A DNA stretch of 64,000 nt. It comes from Skeletonema tropicum (taxonomy: Eukaryota; Bacillariophyta; Thalassiosirophyceae; Thalassiosirales; Thalassiosiraceae). The DNA lies in assembly GCA_037178625.1 (NCBI GenBank), contig CM074133.1, positions 2,418,001 to 2,482,000 on the forward strand, written 5' to 3'. A model generated the notes under the pieces. That model saw nothing but the letters and a program-made list of their open reading frames with translations, had not been told where the DNA came from and did no database searches. The stretch's first letter is position 1. Every line of letters starts with the position of its first letter. Shown one piece after another: positions 32,415 through 43,512 of the stretch. The position numbers and the translations under genes are program-made.

Positions 32415-32867
32415 TTATTTTACATTGAAATGTAGGTCCCTGATGAGGCGTTCCTTCTCCTCAGGCATCCTCCTCTTTAAGTTTTTCATAAAGTACTTCA
32501 TTTGGATAGTTTTGTGCTTCAAAATCTCCTCATCCTCTATGTTTTCTTCGCCATGGCTCAATTTTATTGCATCATAATAAGAAATTTTTTTCGATCGAAA
32601 AGGCGTGTCAGGAAGATGACGACACCATTCAATAGGGTGCCCAATAAAATCTTGTATCATCATCTCCCGGTTGTAAATGACCGTGTTGGTCTTCTCCTCT
32701 TGCTTTCGAATTTCCTGGTAGATAAAATCACACATAGCCTTTAGAATATTGTATTTAACATCCCAACTCAGAGTAGGTAATCTCTTTTTTTCTTCAATGT
32801 TTTGACATGCGTAGATTAGTCGCTCGATGCCGTTAGGAGATGCAATGCCATTAGAGCTTGCCGCCAT
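32415..32867 (-). CDS. Hypothetical protein, 150 aa
   Basis: Starts at an ATG (MAASSNGIASPNGIERLIYA) and is open for 150 codons, with a basic helical C-terminus (FMKNLKRRMPEEKERLIRDL). No family recognised. It lies within the mosaic insertion, so it may be a captured gene or a fragment. Confidence 0.45.
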   Translation of the reverse strand: MAASSNGIASPNGIERLIYACQNIEEKKRLPTLSWDVKYNILKAMCDFIYQEIRKQEEKTNTVIYNREMMIQDFIGHPIEWCRHLPDTPFRSKKISYYDAIKLSHGEENIEDEEILKHKTIQMKYFMKNLKRRMPEEKERLIRDLHFNVK

Positions 32868-33320
32868 CTTTAAATCTATTAGGTACTATTGCTCTCAGTT
32901 GTCAAGTGTATATAATATATACAAGTCTTATATCCGTTGTTGGTTTGTTGGTTTGTTCATTTTTTGTTCATTCCAATCTCCCAGCAAGCGAAGTCCAGCA
33001 AGTAGTAGATTGTTAGCAAGGAAGTGTACTGTGGTGATTCTCATATTCAAAAAGCCATGTACATACGGTAGGAATCAGTCACTTCTATCTGGAGTCCCTA
33101 ACCAAAGCACTCTCTCTAGCATGCGTTGAATCGGTACTGAAAAAAACCGTTTATTTCCCCCCCAAATAGAGTGTGACGCTTACCGTCTCGTGGTCAAACT
33201 CAAACTGTGACACGAGGCCATTTCTACGTATTCCTACGTTGTACCTAATACTGTCCACCGTTGTCACCGAACACACACAATTTCCCTAAGTAACAGTGCC
33301 GATACGACGTTTGATTACCT

Positions 33321-34582
33321 ATGGTTGAGTCTCGCTTGCTTCATCGTTTCGTTACTTGTCCATATGATAGCATCGATAAGAACACGTTTGAAACAGAGCT
33401 TTTTGGGGATGTTCTAACTCACCTCCAGGCTAAGGAGAGACAGAGATACACAAAAATATTCAATATGTACTTGACAAACCTTTATGAATTTGCGCTGACG
33501 GTAGAGTCATACAACAGGTTCAACGAACCCCAGCCACAAGCTGCTCTGGTTCGTGAGCTATCCAAGAGATTCAAAGCATTTCTGAGCAATTCTATCGAAG
33601 GAATGGAGAGAAAGGAGCAATCTTTCAACAAAGTGCAACAGAATCAATAGACGAGCCAATTCTCCAGAGGGCAATGGACGAGGGATGGGGGAGAGCGGAT
33701 TCGCAAAGTGGTGGTGGACAATCAAATTGCTCGGTGTGGATCATTCCTATTGAAGCATACGAAGCCATCGAACGGTGGTTGGAGGGAATTGGAAGTTTGA
33801 ATCGTAAGATCTCGAAACATAATCGTGACTCTGCTCTAGAAGAGAGGAAGAGGAATGCTCTATACAAGTTTGCGGGTCCACCAACAGACGCTGATTCACT
33901 GAAGGCAGTGCCGACTCGGCTTCGCAATAAGCTCACATCATTTCAAAGAGAAGGTGTTGATTTCATCATCGGTAGAAAAGGCAGGTGCTTCCTCGCAGAT
34001 GAAGTAAGTTATTACATTTATTGATGGGGGTTGCTAACTATCTGATGCCGAGGAGCTAACTAACATTCCTTTTTTTTCTTGCTTTTGTCATATGAGATGG
34101 GAGTCGGAAAAACAATCCAAGCAATAGCATCGATGTCTGCTTTCTAAAGGTCTTGAGAAGGCGAGGAAGAAGACTGCAGCAGAGAAGTCAACTGGAGTTG
34201 TGGATCAACCGGTATTAATGACAGGAGGCATCGTATTCAAGTACCTTACAATGAGTCGGTCATGCGACAGCTGCAACAAGAAATGGAAGAAAAGAAAGTG
34301 CATTAAGTGCACACAGCAAGGATGCTGTCTGGCTGCTGTTCACCAGGAGTTGGAAAAGCGGCAGATCAAACTAACAAACAAGAACACGAGAAGCTAACGA
34401 TTGTAGAGAAACGACACAAGATCCGTGACGACGTAGCAAAGAACTGGAATACAGGTGAAAGGGCAAAAGAGAGCTTCAATATTGCAAGTATACGTGACTT
34501 TCAACCCAAATCAACACTTATGGCAGGCCTTAGAGAGATGTGTGAGACAGAGTTGAACAAAGAAAAGGGTATAAACATATAA
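33321..34582 (+). pseudogene. SNF2-family helicase remnant (SMARCAL1/ZRANB3-like N-terminal motif)
   Basis: Two frames (33321-33650 and 33674-34024) lead to LTSFQREGVDFIIGRKGRCFLADE, then a GTAAGT intron ending ...ATATGAG, then MGVGKTIQAIASMSAF: helicase motifs Q and I of SNF2 ATPases. A stop follows at once, and the next coding-like segments (34146-34400 with a CDSC...CIKC cysteine cluster, 34307-34582 ending MCETELNKEK) contain no DEAH box or motifs III-VI. The ATPase core is therefore deleted. Inside the mosaic insertion; non-functional as a helicase. Confidence 0.65.
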
Positions 34583-34817
34583 TACAGTACATAACACGTC
34601 AGATACTTCATAACATCAAACATAAGCAAATTCAAACATCATATATTTGTATTACTTAATAACTAAGCACCGCTCAGAATTGACCGCATTGTGGACCCTA
34701 ATGCTCAGCTCTAACCATAGGTATAGGATAATAATATGGCACACATAAACTATATATCTATCTATTTATCTACCATTTACCTATCACCTGCTTCGTGTGT
34801 TCACTTACTTCATGTGT
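34583..34817. other. AT-rich gap in insertion
   Basis: Short AT-rich stretch between the helicase remnant and the methyltransferase. Includes a TATCTATCTATTTATCTA-like simple repeat near 34753. Confidence 0.5.
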
Positions 34818-35834
34818 TCACTTGCTACTTCGTGTCTTCATGCCACCACAGGAGAGTGATAAGTCAATTTTTTGATTTTGACGAACCAAAAGACCCTGCT
34901 TGTGAGACTGAAAAACACCTCGAAAAAGAGGATCAATGTGATCAAGCTCATTACCTTTGCTACCAAGATTTGGCCTCAATCGGAAAATCGAACAAGTGCG
35001 TTTTTCGTTGCTGCCGGTCATTGTCATTGAGATAGTTTCAAGCTGGTGTACTGAGAGTCCATACCCTAACCACTCCAACTCGCTTCGATAAGAGATAAGA
35101 ATCTGTACCGTTGACTTGCTCAATAAAGACGCAATTCTCTCAATCAAATTTCCTTCAAATAAACTGTCAAACGAATAAGCAACATTAAAGCCATTCAGTG
35201 TCTGAATATCAAAGATTGACTCGTTGACAAATGAAACAGGAGGATAAGGGTACTTGTTCTTCTCGGCGTTCTCATATACCTTCTTCGTATTCAATAAGCT
35301 ACACAGGAATAATTCATGTTGCAACTCAATGCCAATACAAAGGCTATTGAACAAAGCTGCCCAATGTAGAGAAGGCTTTCCCATTCCTGAGCCGAGTTCA
35401 ATCATGGTTGTTGTCCCAGGGATTACTAATCCAAGCTCAACAAGCTTTGAGAAGAATTTGGTTTGAGCCACGTTGGGTCTCACCATAGCAACCAACGCTT
35501 CCACCTGGGATACGGGGAGCCCCGATGGAGTTGTAAACAGCTGCAACATGAGCCGGCAGATGAATCTTGTGAACCACCTAGATATTTTAAGGGAAGAACA
35601 GTGAGTGTGATGCTAGCAGCAAAAGAAGGGACAACAATACAGCACAGAAACACTCACACGTCCACCGACAATTCCAGGTACCTTCACATTACCAAAAGAA
35701 ATTGAGAACCCAGTAGCAGCATTAAGGTCACCCTCAAGGTACCTCATTGTGTCACGATACTTAGCGTTTCGAAAATTGGTCCTCCTAATGGCCGATTCTC
35801 TCTTCCTGAATTCATCTTTCTCCTCTGGTGTCAA
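34818..35834 (-). CDS. Class I SAM methyltransferase (DOT1-like fold), probably incomplete
   Basis: The main exon (34818 to about 35580) has motif I IELGSGMGKPSLHWA, GIELQHELFLCS and later NVAYSFDSLFEGNLIERIA, an arrangement seen in DOT1-like and related class I methyltransferases; substrate unknown. Upstream, 35834-35660 (TPEEKDEFRKRESAIRR to PGIVGGR) ends at a strong GTGAGT donor, and a ...ATATCTAG acceptor precedes the main exon. The phases of the most obvious splice do not match the methyltransferase frame, so the model is provisional. The 5' end is cut by the reverse-transcriptase segment. Confidence 0.5.
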
Positions 35835-35837
35835 GAG

Positions 35838-38800
35838 AGATAGACGTTTCTGGAGGAAGTTGAATTACAATCTCGGTAAACGGTTTAGCGGTAGCATTCG
35901 AACAGTACAGGTGGAAACTGATGGTGGTAATGTGGTAGAATATGACACAAAAGATTCAGTGGAAAAAGCCATTTTGGAAAACATTCATGTTCATGGTGAG
36001 GGCAAACGATTCTATCAGGCGGAAGAAGACCTATCTGCAAAGGGCGTCTTAGAGGTCAATTTGGATACAACGCCGACACAGTTGCTGCCAGGGCAGTGCT
36101 GGATGGCACTTATGAATTCTCTGACGATTATCATGAGGCAACGAAACAGTTATTTGAGCAGATTGCAAAGATTCGATCTCTTGTTCCGATGGACTCCGTC
36201 GAGACCTTGATTGATGAGGTGACTTGGGCTAAGAGCTGGAGACGGTCGAAGGAGGCAACATCATCGTCTATTTCTGGCTTCCATTTTGGCCATTACATTG
36301 CTGGCGCAGAGTCGGAGTATATCTCCAACTATCACGCGGTTAAAATATCTCTCGCTCTCATGAGGGGTATCAGTTTGTCGAGGTGGCAACGCGGTTTGGC
36401 CTGCATGCTCGAAAAGAAAGCAGGCAGTCGACTAGTCACCAAATTGCGCAGCATCCTATTGTTGGAGGCTGACTTGGAACAAAGCAAACAAGATCATATA
36501 CGGTGATAGGATGATGAATAATATTCGCAAATACCAACTCATGCCAGAAGAGATATTCAGTGAGAAAAATAGGACGGCAGATGATGGGGCCTTGGCAAAA
36601 ATACTATTCTTTGATATAGGACGGCAACTTCGTACTCCGGCTGCTATTGCTTCGGTTGATGCAAGCAACTGCTATGACAGAATAGCACATGCCATTGCTT
36701 CTTTGGTGTTTCAAGCCTTTGGAGTTGAGCAGTCGGCAACAGAGTCTATGCTTACTACAATCCAGGAGATGCGGTACTTCTTGCGAACTGCGTATGGGGA
36801 CTCAACACGGTGCGCAAACAGCACTGTCGAAGTTAAGTATCAAGGTCTGTGTCAAGGAAATGGTGCTGCACCTGCCGGGTGGGCAGCAATTAGTGTCACC
36901 ATCTTGATGGCTCACAAAGCCGATGGACATGGAGCGACCTTCGTTTGCCCTTTCACACCATCCAAACAAATTGACTTGGCGGCTATTCTCTTTGTCGATG
37001 ATACGGATATCATTCATATCAATATGAAGAAGAGGGAGACAATAAATGAGGTTCATGCAGCTCTGACAGCGAGCGTCCGCAGTTGGAATAATCTTTTGAT
37101 GGCAACAGGGGGCACCCTACATCCTGATAAGTGCTTCTATTATTTGATGTCTTACTATTACGACGAGAGGAAGCAGTGTTGGCAGTATGAAGATCACTCC
37201 AAGGATTGCTATTACGACATTGAATTATCTCTTCCAGATGGGACCCCATTTTTGATGAAGCATCACTCTGTGGAGCATCCGGAGACTATGCTAGGTGTGG
37301 CAACAAGCCCGTCTGGTTCGTGCCGCAGCAAGTGCAATTGTTCTGAGGAGTGCAAAGGTCCTCTGGACGTTTTAATCGAGAAAGCATCTGATTGTGCGCA
37401 AAAAGTTCTAGGGAGTAGATTGAATCGGCGTCAATTCTGGACATGGCTATCAGCTTGTTTTTGGCCCAAAGTTTCATACGGTCTGTGCTGCCAGACGGCA
37501 CCCATCAAAGACCTTCAGACATGTCTACAAAAGACGTATTATCAGTTGATGCCTGTGGGTGGTATGATACGAACAGCACCTAAGGAAATTCGTGATCTAG
37601 ACATTGGCTTCTACGGCGGTGGATTCCCGAATGTGCCGATAGAATGCGGCATTCAGCAGTTGAACAAACTGATGATGCACTATGGATGCCCGTCTAGTAA
37701 TGGAATTACAGCTCAGGTCTCGGTAGACCTCTTCATTATTGAACTCGGTCGAGCGCATCAGCCCTTTGATGAATCATTTCAACAATATCACTCTTGGGTT
37801 ACTCCCAGCTGGGTGAAATCGATCTGGGAAAAAGTAGATACCTTCGGGTATAAGGTGGTATTGAATAACATCGACAACCCCTTCCCAAGAGTGGGTGACA
37901 AGTGGCTCATGTGTGTATTTGAAGATCTCCAGTACTCTCCAAAAGAACTACGGCAATTGAACAGAGTCCGCTTGCACCAACAAGTTCTGTTTTTATCGGA
38001 TATACTGTGTGTGAGGGGTTCGAAGATTGATCCACGGTACAAGAAGAGGCTGCGGCGGGAGGATGAAAAGTGGTCTAGGCTTGACTTCCCCGCTGAGGAA
38101 CCATCGTCAAAAGATTTTAAGGTGTGGAAGTCGGCACTCTCTCAATTAGCCCCAGGAGGTTTACTTAGCGTCCGGTTGGGAAATTGGGTGCACATCGGCC
38201 ACAAACTTCAACCGTGGCGGTACTGTGCCGCATCGAATAGACTGTTCCGCTATATAGGTAATGACCTTATGGAGGTATACCCTCCGCATGAAAATAACCC
38301 TCGGAGATATGTGAAAGATGGTAGTGATCATGCCCAGGTTCAGCACAATGTTGCGTGTACGATAGAAGAGGTAGATACTGCGGTATATCGTTTGGTAAGT
38401 CATGCACCAATCCCAGGTCAGTCTCTACCTCCTAGCACTTTGTGGGAAGTCCTCGACCAGTGGGGTAGCATGTGGATGTGGGAAGATCTTGAACTGACGG
38501 GGAGCTATGAGTTCCTCGTGGCGGCTATTATAGATGGATCACTAGTATGTGTGGCGGACGGATCCTTTATCAAGGAGATGTACCCAGATATCTGCTCAGC
38601 TGCATTCATTATGGAGTGTTCCAAGGGGAGAGGCCGACTCGTTGGTAAATTCTCTGAGAAGACACTTGCTGCTTGTGCATATCGTGGGGAGCTTTTGGGA
38701 TTACTCGCTATTCATCTCATCCTATTAGCTGTGAACAAACTGAAACGAACGCTGTCTGGTTCTGCCCAGATCTATTCTGATTGCTTGGGGGCTCTCAATA

Positions 38801-38940
38801 ATATGGAAAACCTGCCTCCGCATCGTATCCCGTCGAGTTGCCGGCATTCAGATATACTCAAAAATATCATGATCCATTGCAGGTCTCTAACCTTCAGCAC
38901 AGTATTTTCTCATGTCTCGGCCCATAAACTCGATCAAAGA
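35838..38940 (+). mobile_element. Non-LTR-type reverse transcriptase/RNase H fragment (diatom family)
   Basis: The conserved sequence runs through three frames: 35838-36050, 36096-36506 (HFGHYIAGAESEYISNYHA, RWQRGLACMLEKKAG) and 36511-38988. The reverse-transcriptase core has PEEIFSEKNR, ASVDASNCYDRI and the catalytic FVDDTD (36991-37008). The C-terminal RNase H-like domain has VADGSF, YRGELLGL, IYSDCLGAL and HVSAHKLDQ, the four acidic/His positions. The frame is broken near 36050 and 36500, and the RNase H end is cut at about 38940 where it joins another gene fragment. No endonuclease domain is seen. The element is truncated at both ends and dead as it stands. Confidence 0.85.
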
Positions 38941-39554
38941 TTATGTTTGTTGCTTGGATCATACCACCAAATATTCTCCTCTTCTTGAACCGGACCTAGC
39001 GCATGAGATAGATTTATGTCATCCACATCACCAAAGTTATGTAGAATGAGAATTGAGCGTCCCAGCTGTATCAATGTGATAAAGTCAACAGGTGTATTCA
39101 TTGCATTCTCACAACAACTGCATTGGAAGACATAGTACCACTTGTTATTCATGGTAACTGGCTTGATGGTAGCAGACTGAAGTAATTCCGCTCCTAGCTC
39201 TGAAAAACCGGAACTCAATGGACATAGATAGTGTGAAAAAAAACCGAGTGGAAAAATAATTGACGTCTCTGCAAGTTGTCGCTTCTGTTGGACAACTTCA
39301 TCCTTCTGGTAACTCTTCAAAGTAGCACATTTTTCTACTGTTGGCATGAGAAGTGCTTCAAGATTGCTAACCATATCTATAATCTTCTTCGCCATATTCT
39401 CTGCTGCTTTGGCAGACCACTCGTGCATCTTAGTTGTCGTCTCACAGAGAGGGCGATCGCCAGTAATTCTTGATGCGATGTTTACAACTGTCTCTTCATG
39501 CCATCCCCATTCAATTTTGGTCGCTTTAAAAGATGCGGAGGTTTTGATTTGCAA
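38934..39554 (-). pseudogene. Fragment of unidentified protein flanking the reverse transcriptase
   Basis: Open frame of about 206 codons with coherent composition (WSAKAAENMAKKIIDMVSNLE, helical; a CSCC cysteine group; end NIWWYDPSNKH). It abuts the reverse-transcriptase 3' break. Its orientation agrees with the methyltransferase on the other side of the RT segment, so it could be the 5' part of the same gene interrupted by that segment; the frames at the join differ by one base. No family recognised. Confidence 0.4.
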
Positions 39555-40646
39555 TTATTGATCCGATCCCCAAAACACCAAGCAACCAATTTGCACGAGT
39601 CGGCGTTCCCAATGCCATTGTCTGACACGTCGTAGATGAATATCTTCCATTCTGGATCAATATCATCGAGTTCGTGCTGAGAAAGGTTGTCTGCAAATGT
39701 CTTCCCAAGTCTATCTAGTCGAATCTGCATACTAGTGTTGACCAGTGGAGCAATAGCTTTGAACTCGGAACTGACCCATATCACATCTGGATCGTGCATT
39801 TGTGATTCGCCAACTTGAATCAGTCTCTCTGATTCATTCCACCCGTTGCATAGGAAATGTTTAATTTTTTCATTTCTCTGACGTTCTGTGAGATGACAGT
39901 AAAGAGGGCGCTTCTTTTGCGTTGTACTTATTGACGTTGTTGTTTCATTTGATAGAGATGAGAGTGATTCAATGAGACTTTGTTTGAGCTCATCAATATC
40001 ATATATTGGAGCCCTGCGTATGTTAATGAGAACCGCAGCCGTGAATATGATTGCAACTGATAGGATTCGAATTATTCTCCATTTCGTAAACCTACTGGTA
40101 GCGGAGACAGTTGTTACTCTTGTTGATATCCTCAAAGGGAACGCCATGATCCTATGTTGTTGTAGGCACAATTTCAATTGAAAACTCTTGAAGTTGCATG
40201 CGCTTGTGTTATTTTCTCTATTGATGGTACTGATTTTCGATTTTGTAGCGCCTTAGATGGACGCATCTTATATATCGCTTCGTTTTTCGACAGTGATGCT
40301 TTCAGCTAATAAGCAACTAGAAGTCGAAGCTGCGAGTATGGTGTGGAGTAGCAGAGATCAATACGTCGATATTATTCGTTATCATCTTCTCTTCAGGCTG
40401 TGCTCGTGCCATCGCCGACGATCTTTGAAGTTTATTTTAAGGGATAGCTAATAACTGTAGGAATTCATACAGTAGCCTCCTCGGGGTGGTTGCGCCGCTC
40501 GCTCATGAAAAACAGTTCTGTTGTCTGTGCGGGTTGCGGGCGGTTGCAGGAGGAAGAGGAAATAGTTCCAGTGTTGCGTTGGCAGTCAGTAGTACTATAC
40601 TAGCTAACAGTCAGTTGGCCGCACTTTCCACTGCCTTGCATCTTCG

Positions 40647-42503
40647 ATGATGAAGCGACCAATCAGTCTTCTGTTGCGCCCTACACGATGGGTGAGATAC
40701 TGTTCTCTCGACCAATTCTCGAAGCTAGGGATTCAGCGCTATTCTTTCACGCAATCCTTCCACACAACTTCATCTGCAAGCGCTGCAGATAATAGTCAGG
40801 TGACAGTGCGCTTGGTATCAATAAACGACGTCTACGACCTCTCTAACCTTCCAAAACTAGCAACATTCATTAGATCATTAAACCCAAAAGCATCTGCTGT
40901 AACACTCAATGGCGACTTTCTCTCACCATCTGCTTTGAGTTCAATCGACAATGGGAGAGGACACGTAGCTGCCACACGCGCTGCAGGAATAACGCACGTT
41001 TCTCTTGGAAATCATGAAGCCGATTTGCAAATAAGTAGTCTGAAAGATAGGTTAAACGAATTGGGTAGAAGGGGGAGCGTGACAGTTCTGAACTCCAATG
41101 TCAGCGGCTTGAGTCGCCAATCGAGAGAAATGGACATTGTCTCTTCCGAGTGCAAATCAGTCTCTGTAGCCTTGATTGGATTGATGAGCGATGAGAGTGA
41201 TATGTTTAGAGACGGTACATTTCGTGGATTGAACATTGCAAATGTCAAGGAGACGTATGCAGAGATATCGGACAAGCTGAACAAAATGCCAACAAACAAT
41301 GTTTCGTGCATTGTGCCATTGACGCACCAATCGCTGCAAGGAGATTTGGATTTAGCAAAGTGGATGTTGGAGTTTCAATCACAAAGAAATAACGGAAAGC
41401 CGATTGGAGGTGTGGTACTTGGTGGACACGAACACGTAAAAATACACGAGCGTGTTACAGATGGTGGCAACAATGAACAATCAGTCCAAGTGGTCAAGAG
41501 TGGCATGAATGCGCAGCGTGCTGCAGTTGTCGATCTACAATTTCAAAACAACACACTTGAAAATATAAATGTCATGTTCGAGGAATTACAGGATAGTCAT
41601 CACCAGCCCTGTCCAATCGTGCAAACAATAGTTGACAAGAGATTGGCTGCGCTGGACAACATGAAAGACTTTACAGTCATTGATACAAGTACTATGCTAG
41701 CAGAACATTTTGTAGACTCTTTTACTGGAAAAGATCTTCCATTATCATCGGAACACAGTCGATTTCAGCAGACAACAGTTGGAGGCTTCTTTTGCAGTGC
41801 CGTCAAGCAGGAGCTAGATGCAGATGTCTGCGTCATCAATGGTGCACCCATGCTTGCTTCAAAGACCTACGAAAATGGCGTTATGAGTTATCAACAGTTA
41901 ACGAGCGAGCTACCATATCCATTAAAGATAGTTGTTGTGGACATGACAAGAAAACAACTACGCGATGCTATAGAGTACTCAAGAGAGAATGTCGAAGAAG
42001 GCAAATCAGCACGAGTACTGGATGATGGAAGAATAGAGCGTCGTGGATATCTGCATACTGACTTTGAATATTGGAGACAAAGCTTGACATGTGAATCAAA
42101 AGAACTTGACGACAATGAAGTCATATCTGTTGCACTTCCTCGGAACTTGTTAAAAGGGTTCTGCCAGATTCAGCCTCTGATGGATCTCAACAAAGAGTTG
42201 GAAGAGAAGAATGCACTTCCAAACGAAGATGACTACATCAAAGCAGTCGATATTATTGTAAGATTCTGTTGCAAAGATAGATGGTCCACGATATGCAACC
42301 AACTTTCATTTGAAGATCTGGATCTGAATGGTGATGGAGTGTTGAGTTCAGATGAAATCCGTGCAGCTGTCCAGCTGATTTTGGGAGAGGAAGAGGCAAC
42401 CATGGAGCTAGTGAATTCAATGATCGAAGCTATAGATACCAACTCCGATGGTCAAATTGATGAGCAAGAATGGAATCAGATCTTGGTGAGGATGAGGAAG
42501 TAG
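40647..42503 (+). CDS. 5'-nucleotidase-like metallophosphoesterase with EF-hands, copy A (intact)
   Basis: 618 aa, one exon, ATG 40647. A basic Ser/Thr-rich N-terminus (MMKRPISLLLRPTRW) suggests mitochondrial import. Metallophosphoesterase motifs appear in order: SINDVYDL, where most members have D-x-H; LNGDFLSPS; SLGNHEAD; and LGGHEHV. A 5'-nucleotidase C-terminal domain follows (GGFFCSAVKQELDADVCVIN). At the end are two EF-hands, DLNGDGVLSSDE and DTNSDGQIDEQE, with good calcium ligands. Inferred: a calcium-responsive phosphohydrolase of nucleotide-like substrates. Copy B has lost its frame. Confidence 0.85.
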   Translation: MMKRPISLLLRPTRWVRYCSLDQFSKLGIQRYSFTQSFHTTSSASAADNSQVTVRLVSINDVYDLSNLPKLATFIRSLNPKASAVTLNGDFLSPSALSSIDNGRGHVAATRAAGITHVSLGNHEADLQISSLKDRLNELGRRGSVTVLNSNVSGLSRQSREMDIVSSECKSVSVALIGLMSDESDMFRDGTFRGLNIANVKETYAEISDKLNKMPTNNVSCIVPLTHQSLQGDLDLAKWMLEFQSQRNNGKPIGGVVLGGHEHVKIHERVTDGGNNEQSVQVVKSGMNAQRAAVVDLQFQNNTLENINVMFEELQDSHHQPCPIVQTIVDKRLAALDNMKDFTVIDTSTMLAEHFVDSFTGKDLPLSSEHSRFQQTTVGGFFCSAVKQELDADVCVINGAPMLASKTYENGVMSYQQLTSELPYPLKIVVVDMTRKQLRDAIEYSRENVEEGKSARVLDDGRIERRGYLHTDFEYWRQSLTCESKELDDNEVISVALPRNLLKGFCQIQPLMDLNKELEEKNALPNEDDYIKAVDIIVRFCCKDRWSTICNQLSFEDLDLNGDGVLSSDEIRAAVQLILGEEEATMELVNSMIEAIDTNSDGQIDEQEWNQILVRMRK

Positions 42504-42860
42504 GAGGTTGTAGAAAGATGCGATAAATGTGGAAATCATATGTACATATGACTAATCTTTCTGTAAGTTTACATAACTGTATCACCTACGTAACTATGTA
42601 ACTCAAAATCAAAATGGAAATCACGACAACGACAATGACATCGCCAAGCTCAACGCTGTAGACAGTAGTAGACGCAGAAGCTCAGCTATCCTACGAAAAC
42701 GCAGTATTTATCATTGCAGCCCTTGTCAGCTTCTGCGAACCCACATCGATCGTTTGTTCTCATTTGCATTGACGACCGCAGCAAGTACATGCGCACAGCC
42801 AACACAAGCTAAAAAATCAAAAATACACAAAACGGCGACACATAATAACAAATGATTCGG
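42504..42860. other. 5'-nucleotidase 3' flank and truncated AP-2 sigma start
   Basis: Matches 53559-53915 in block B, including the AP-2 sigma start codon at 42852. In this copy the gene is cut after three codons (ATG ATT CGG) and runs into repeat DNA. Confidence 0.85.
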
Positions 42861-43512
42861 CGTAACTTCTAGGAGTCTCTGTCTTCTATGCCTTTGCAAA
42901 TCAGTAAAGTAAGCAATGAGTTGCCGTGTAGTTACAGAGGACAACCATACTCTTGATTCGATTGCTTTGCAGGCTGATGTATGTAACAGCTTTGTTTTGA
43001 GAGCTTCATCCTTTGACTACGTGCTCTCGTGCGGAACCCAAACCGCTGGGCCTCTGCTCTGGGGAGGTGGGTATGTTACGACATCGTTTGGTCTTCAGGT
43101 TCGGACTACGTTGTATCACTTATCTAGCTATTTCAGCTGTGCGAAGGTGTAGTTGGTGGATCTGAAGTACTTCAAGAGCAAAAGAGGAGAAGAAGTAGTG
43201 TCAGTTTTGCAGCGTGAAAATAAATTTATGCCCACCTGTTTCACTTCATCTTCGTCCAAGAAGGTAGATGTAGATGTTTGTGACAGCTTTTTGCAAGAGC
43301 TTCGTCGTTTGTGACTACGTGCTCTTGCTTGCAGTGCCGAGATCTATCCTTCATTGATTTGGACGTAACTACCAGAGGAAAGTCACTTGCAATCAACCCT
43401 TCATGGAGCCCGCCTCACCGCGAAACGAGTAAAAATGAGCTCCCCCCTTGGGGGGTTGGGGGGGGCTGCGCCTGCGGCCATGCGGCTGCGGTCAACCCTT
43501 CATTGATGCGGA
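42861..43512 (+). repeat. 652-bp satellite-like unit, R1
   Basis: Begins CGTAACTTCTAGGAGTCTCTG. It carries a 78-codon open frame (MSCRVVTEDNHTLDS...) and a GC-rich end with the palindromic CCCCCCTTGGGGGG. Inside, two related sub-units share GATGTxTGTxACAGCTTT...GACTACGTGCTC, so it is a higher-order repeat. A second full unit is at 46050-46701; partial units are at 43513-43865 and about 45800-46049. Confidence 0.85.

Larger units (their letters stand above)
32142..39603. mobile_element. 7.46-kb mosaic insertion in glycosyltransferase copy A
   Basis: Absent from block B, where the sequence reads straight through (50645 to 50651, with CCAGC in place of the insert). No target-site duplication or terminal repeat is evident at either end. 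The content is a patchwork of unrelated gene fragments on both strands, listed separately: a C-terminal coding tail, a 150-aa ORF, a SNF2 helicase remnant, a methyltransferase and a reverse transcriptase. Confidence 0.85.
31124..40147 (-). pseudogene. Putative glycosyltransferase, copy A, split by insertion
   Basis: Same gene as the intact copy B at 49631-51194. The pieces are 40147-39604 (N-terminus with signal anchor), 32141-31574 (middle) and 31470-31124 (C-terminus), the last two separated by the same GT-AG intron as in B (31471-31573). A 7.46-kb insertion (32142-39603) replaces five bases of the coding sequence. In addition, an extra CA in a CACACA run at about 31934 shifts the frame. 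The copy cannot make the full protein. Confidence 0.85.
28928..42860. repeat. Segmental duplication, block A (contains 7.46-kb insertion)
   Basis: Starts inside IF-2 at GGAACAATAAGG and ends after the third codon of an AP-2 sigma gene copy (ATGATTCGG then unrelated sequence). The offset to block B is constant at 18,507 bp until an indel at about 31934 and the insertion at 32142. Apart from that insertion the two blocks are nearly identical. Confidence 0.95.

Noticed and set aside
34818..35549. Confident DOT1 histone methyltransferase
   Set aside because: Only the general class I SAM fold is clear; DOT1-specific substrate-loop residues could not be verified, so the name is kept as a possibility.
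35838..38940. Intact autonomous retrotransposon
   Set aside because: The frame is broken at least twice, the RNase H end is cut, and no endonuclease, poly(A) tail or target-site duplication is visible.
42916..43152. 78-codon frame in the satellite as a real gene
   Set aside because: It repeats with the satellite unit and its sub-units, has no upstream promoter evidence and no recognised fold; treated as part of the repeat.
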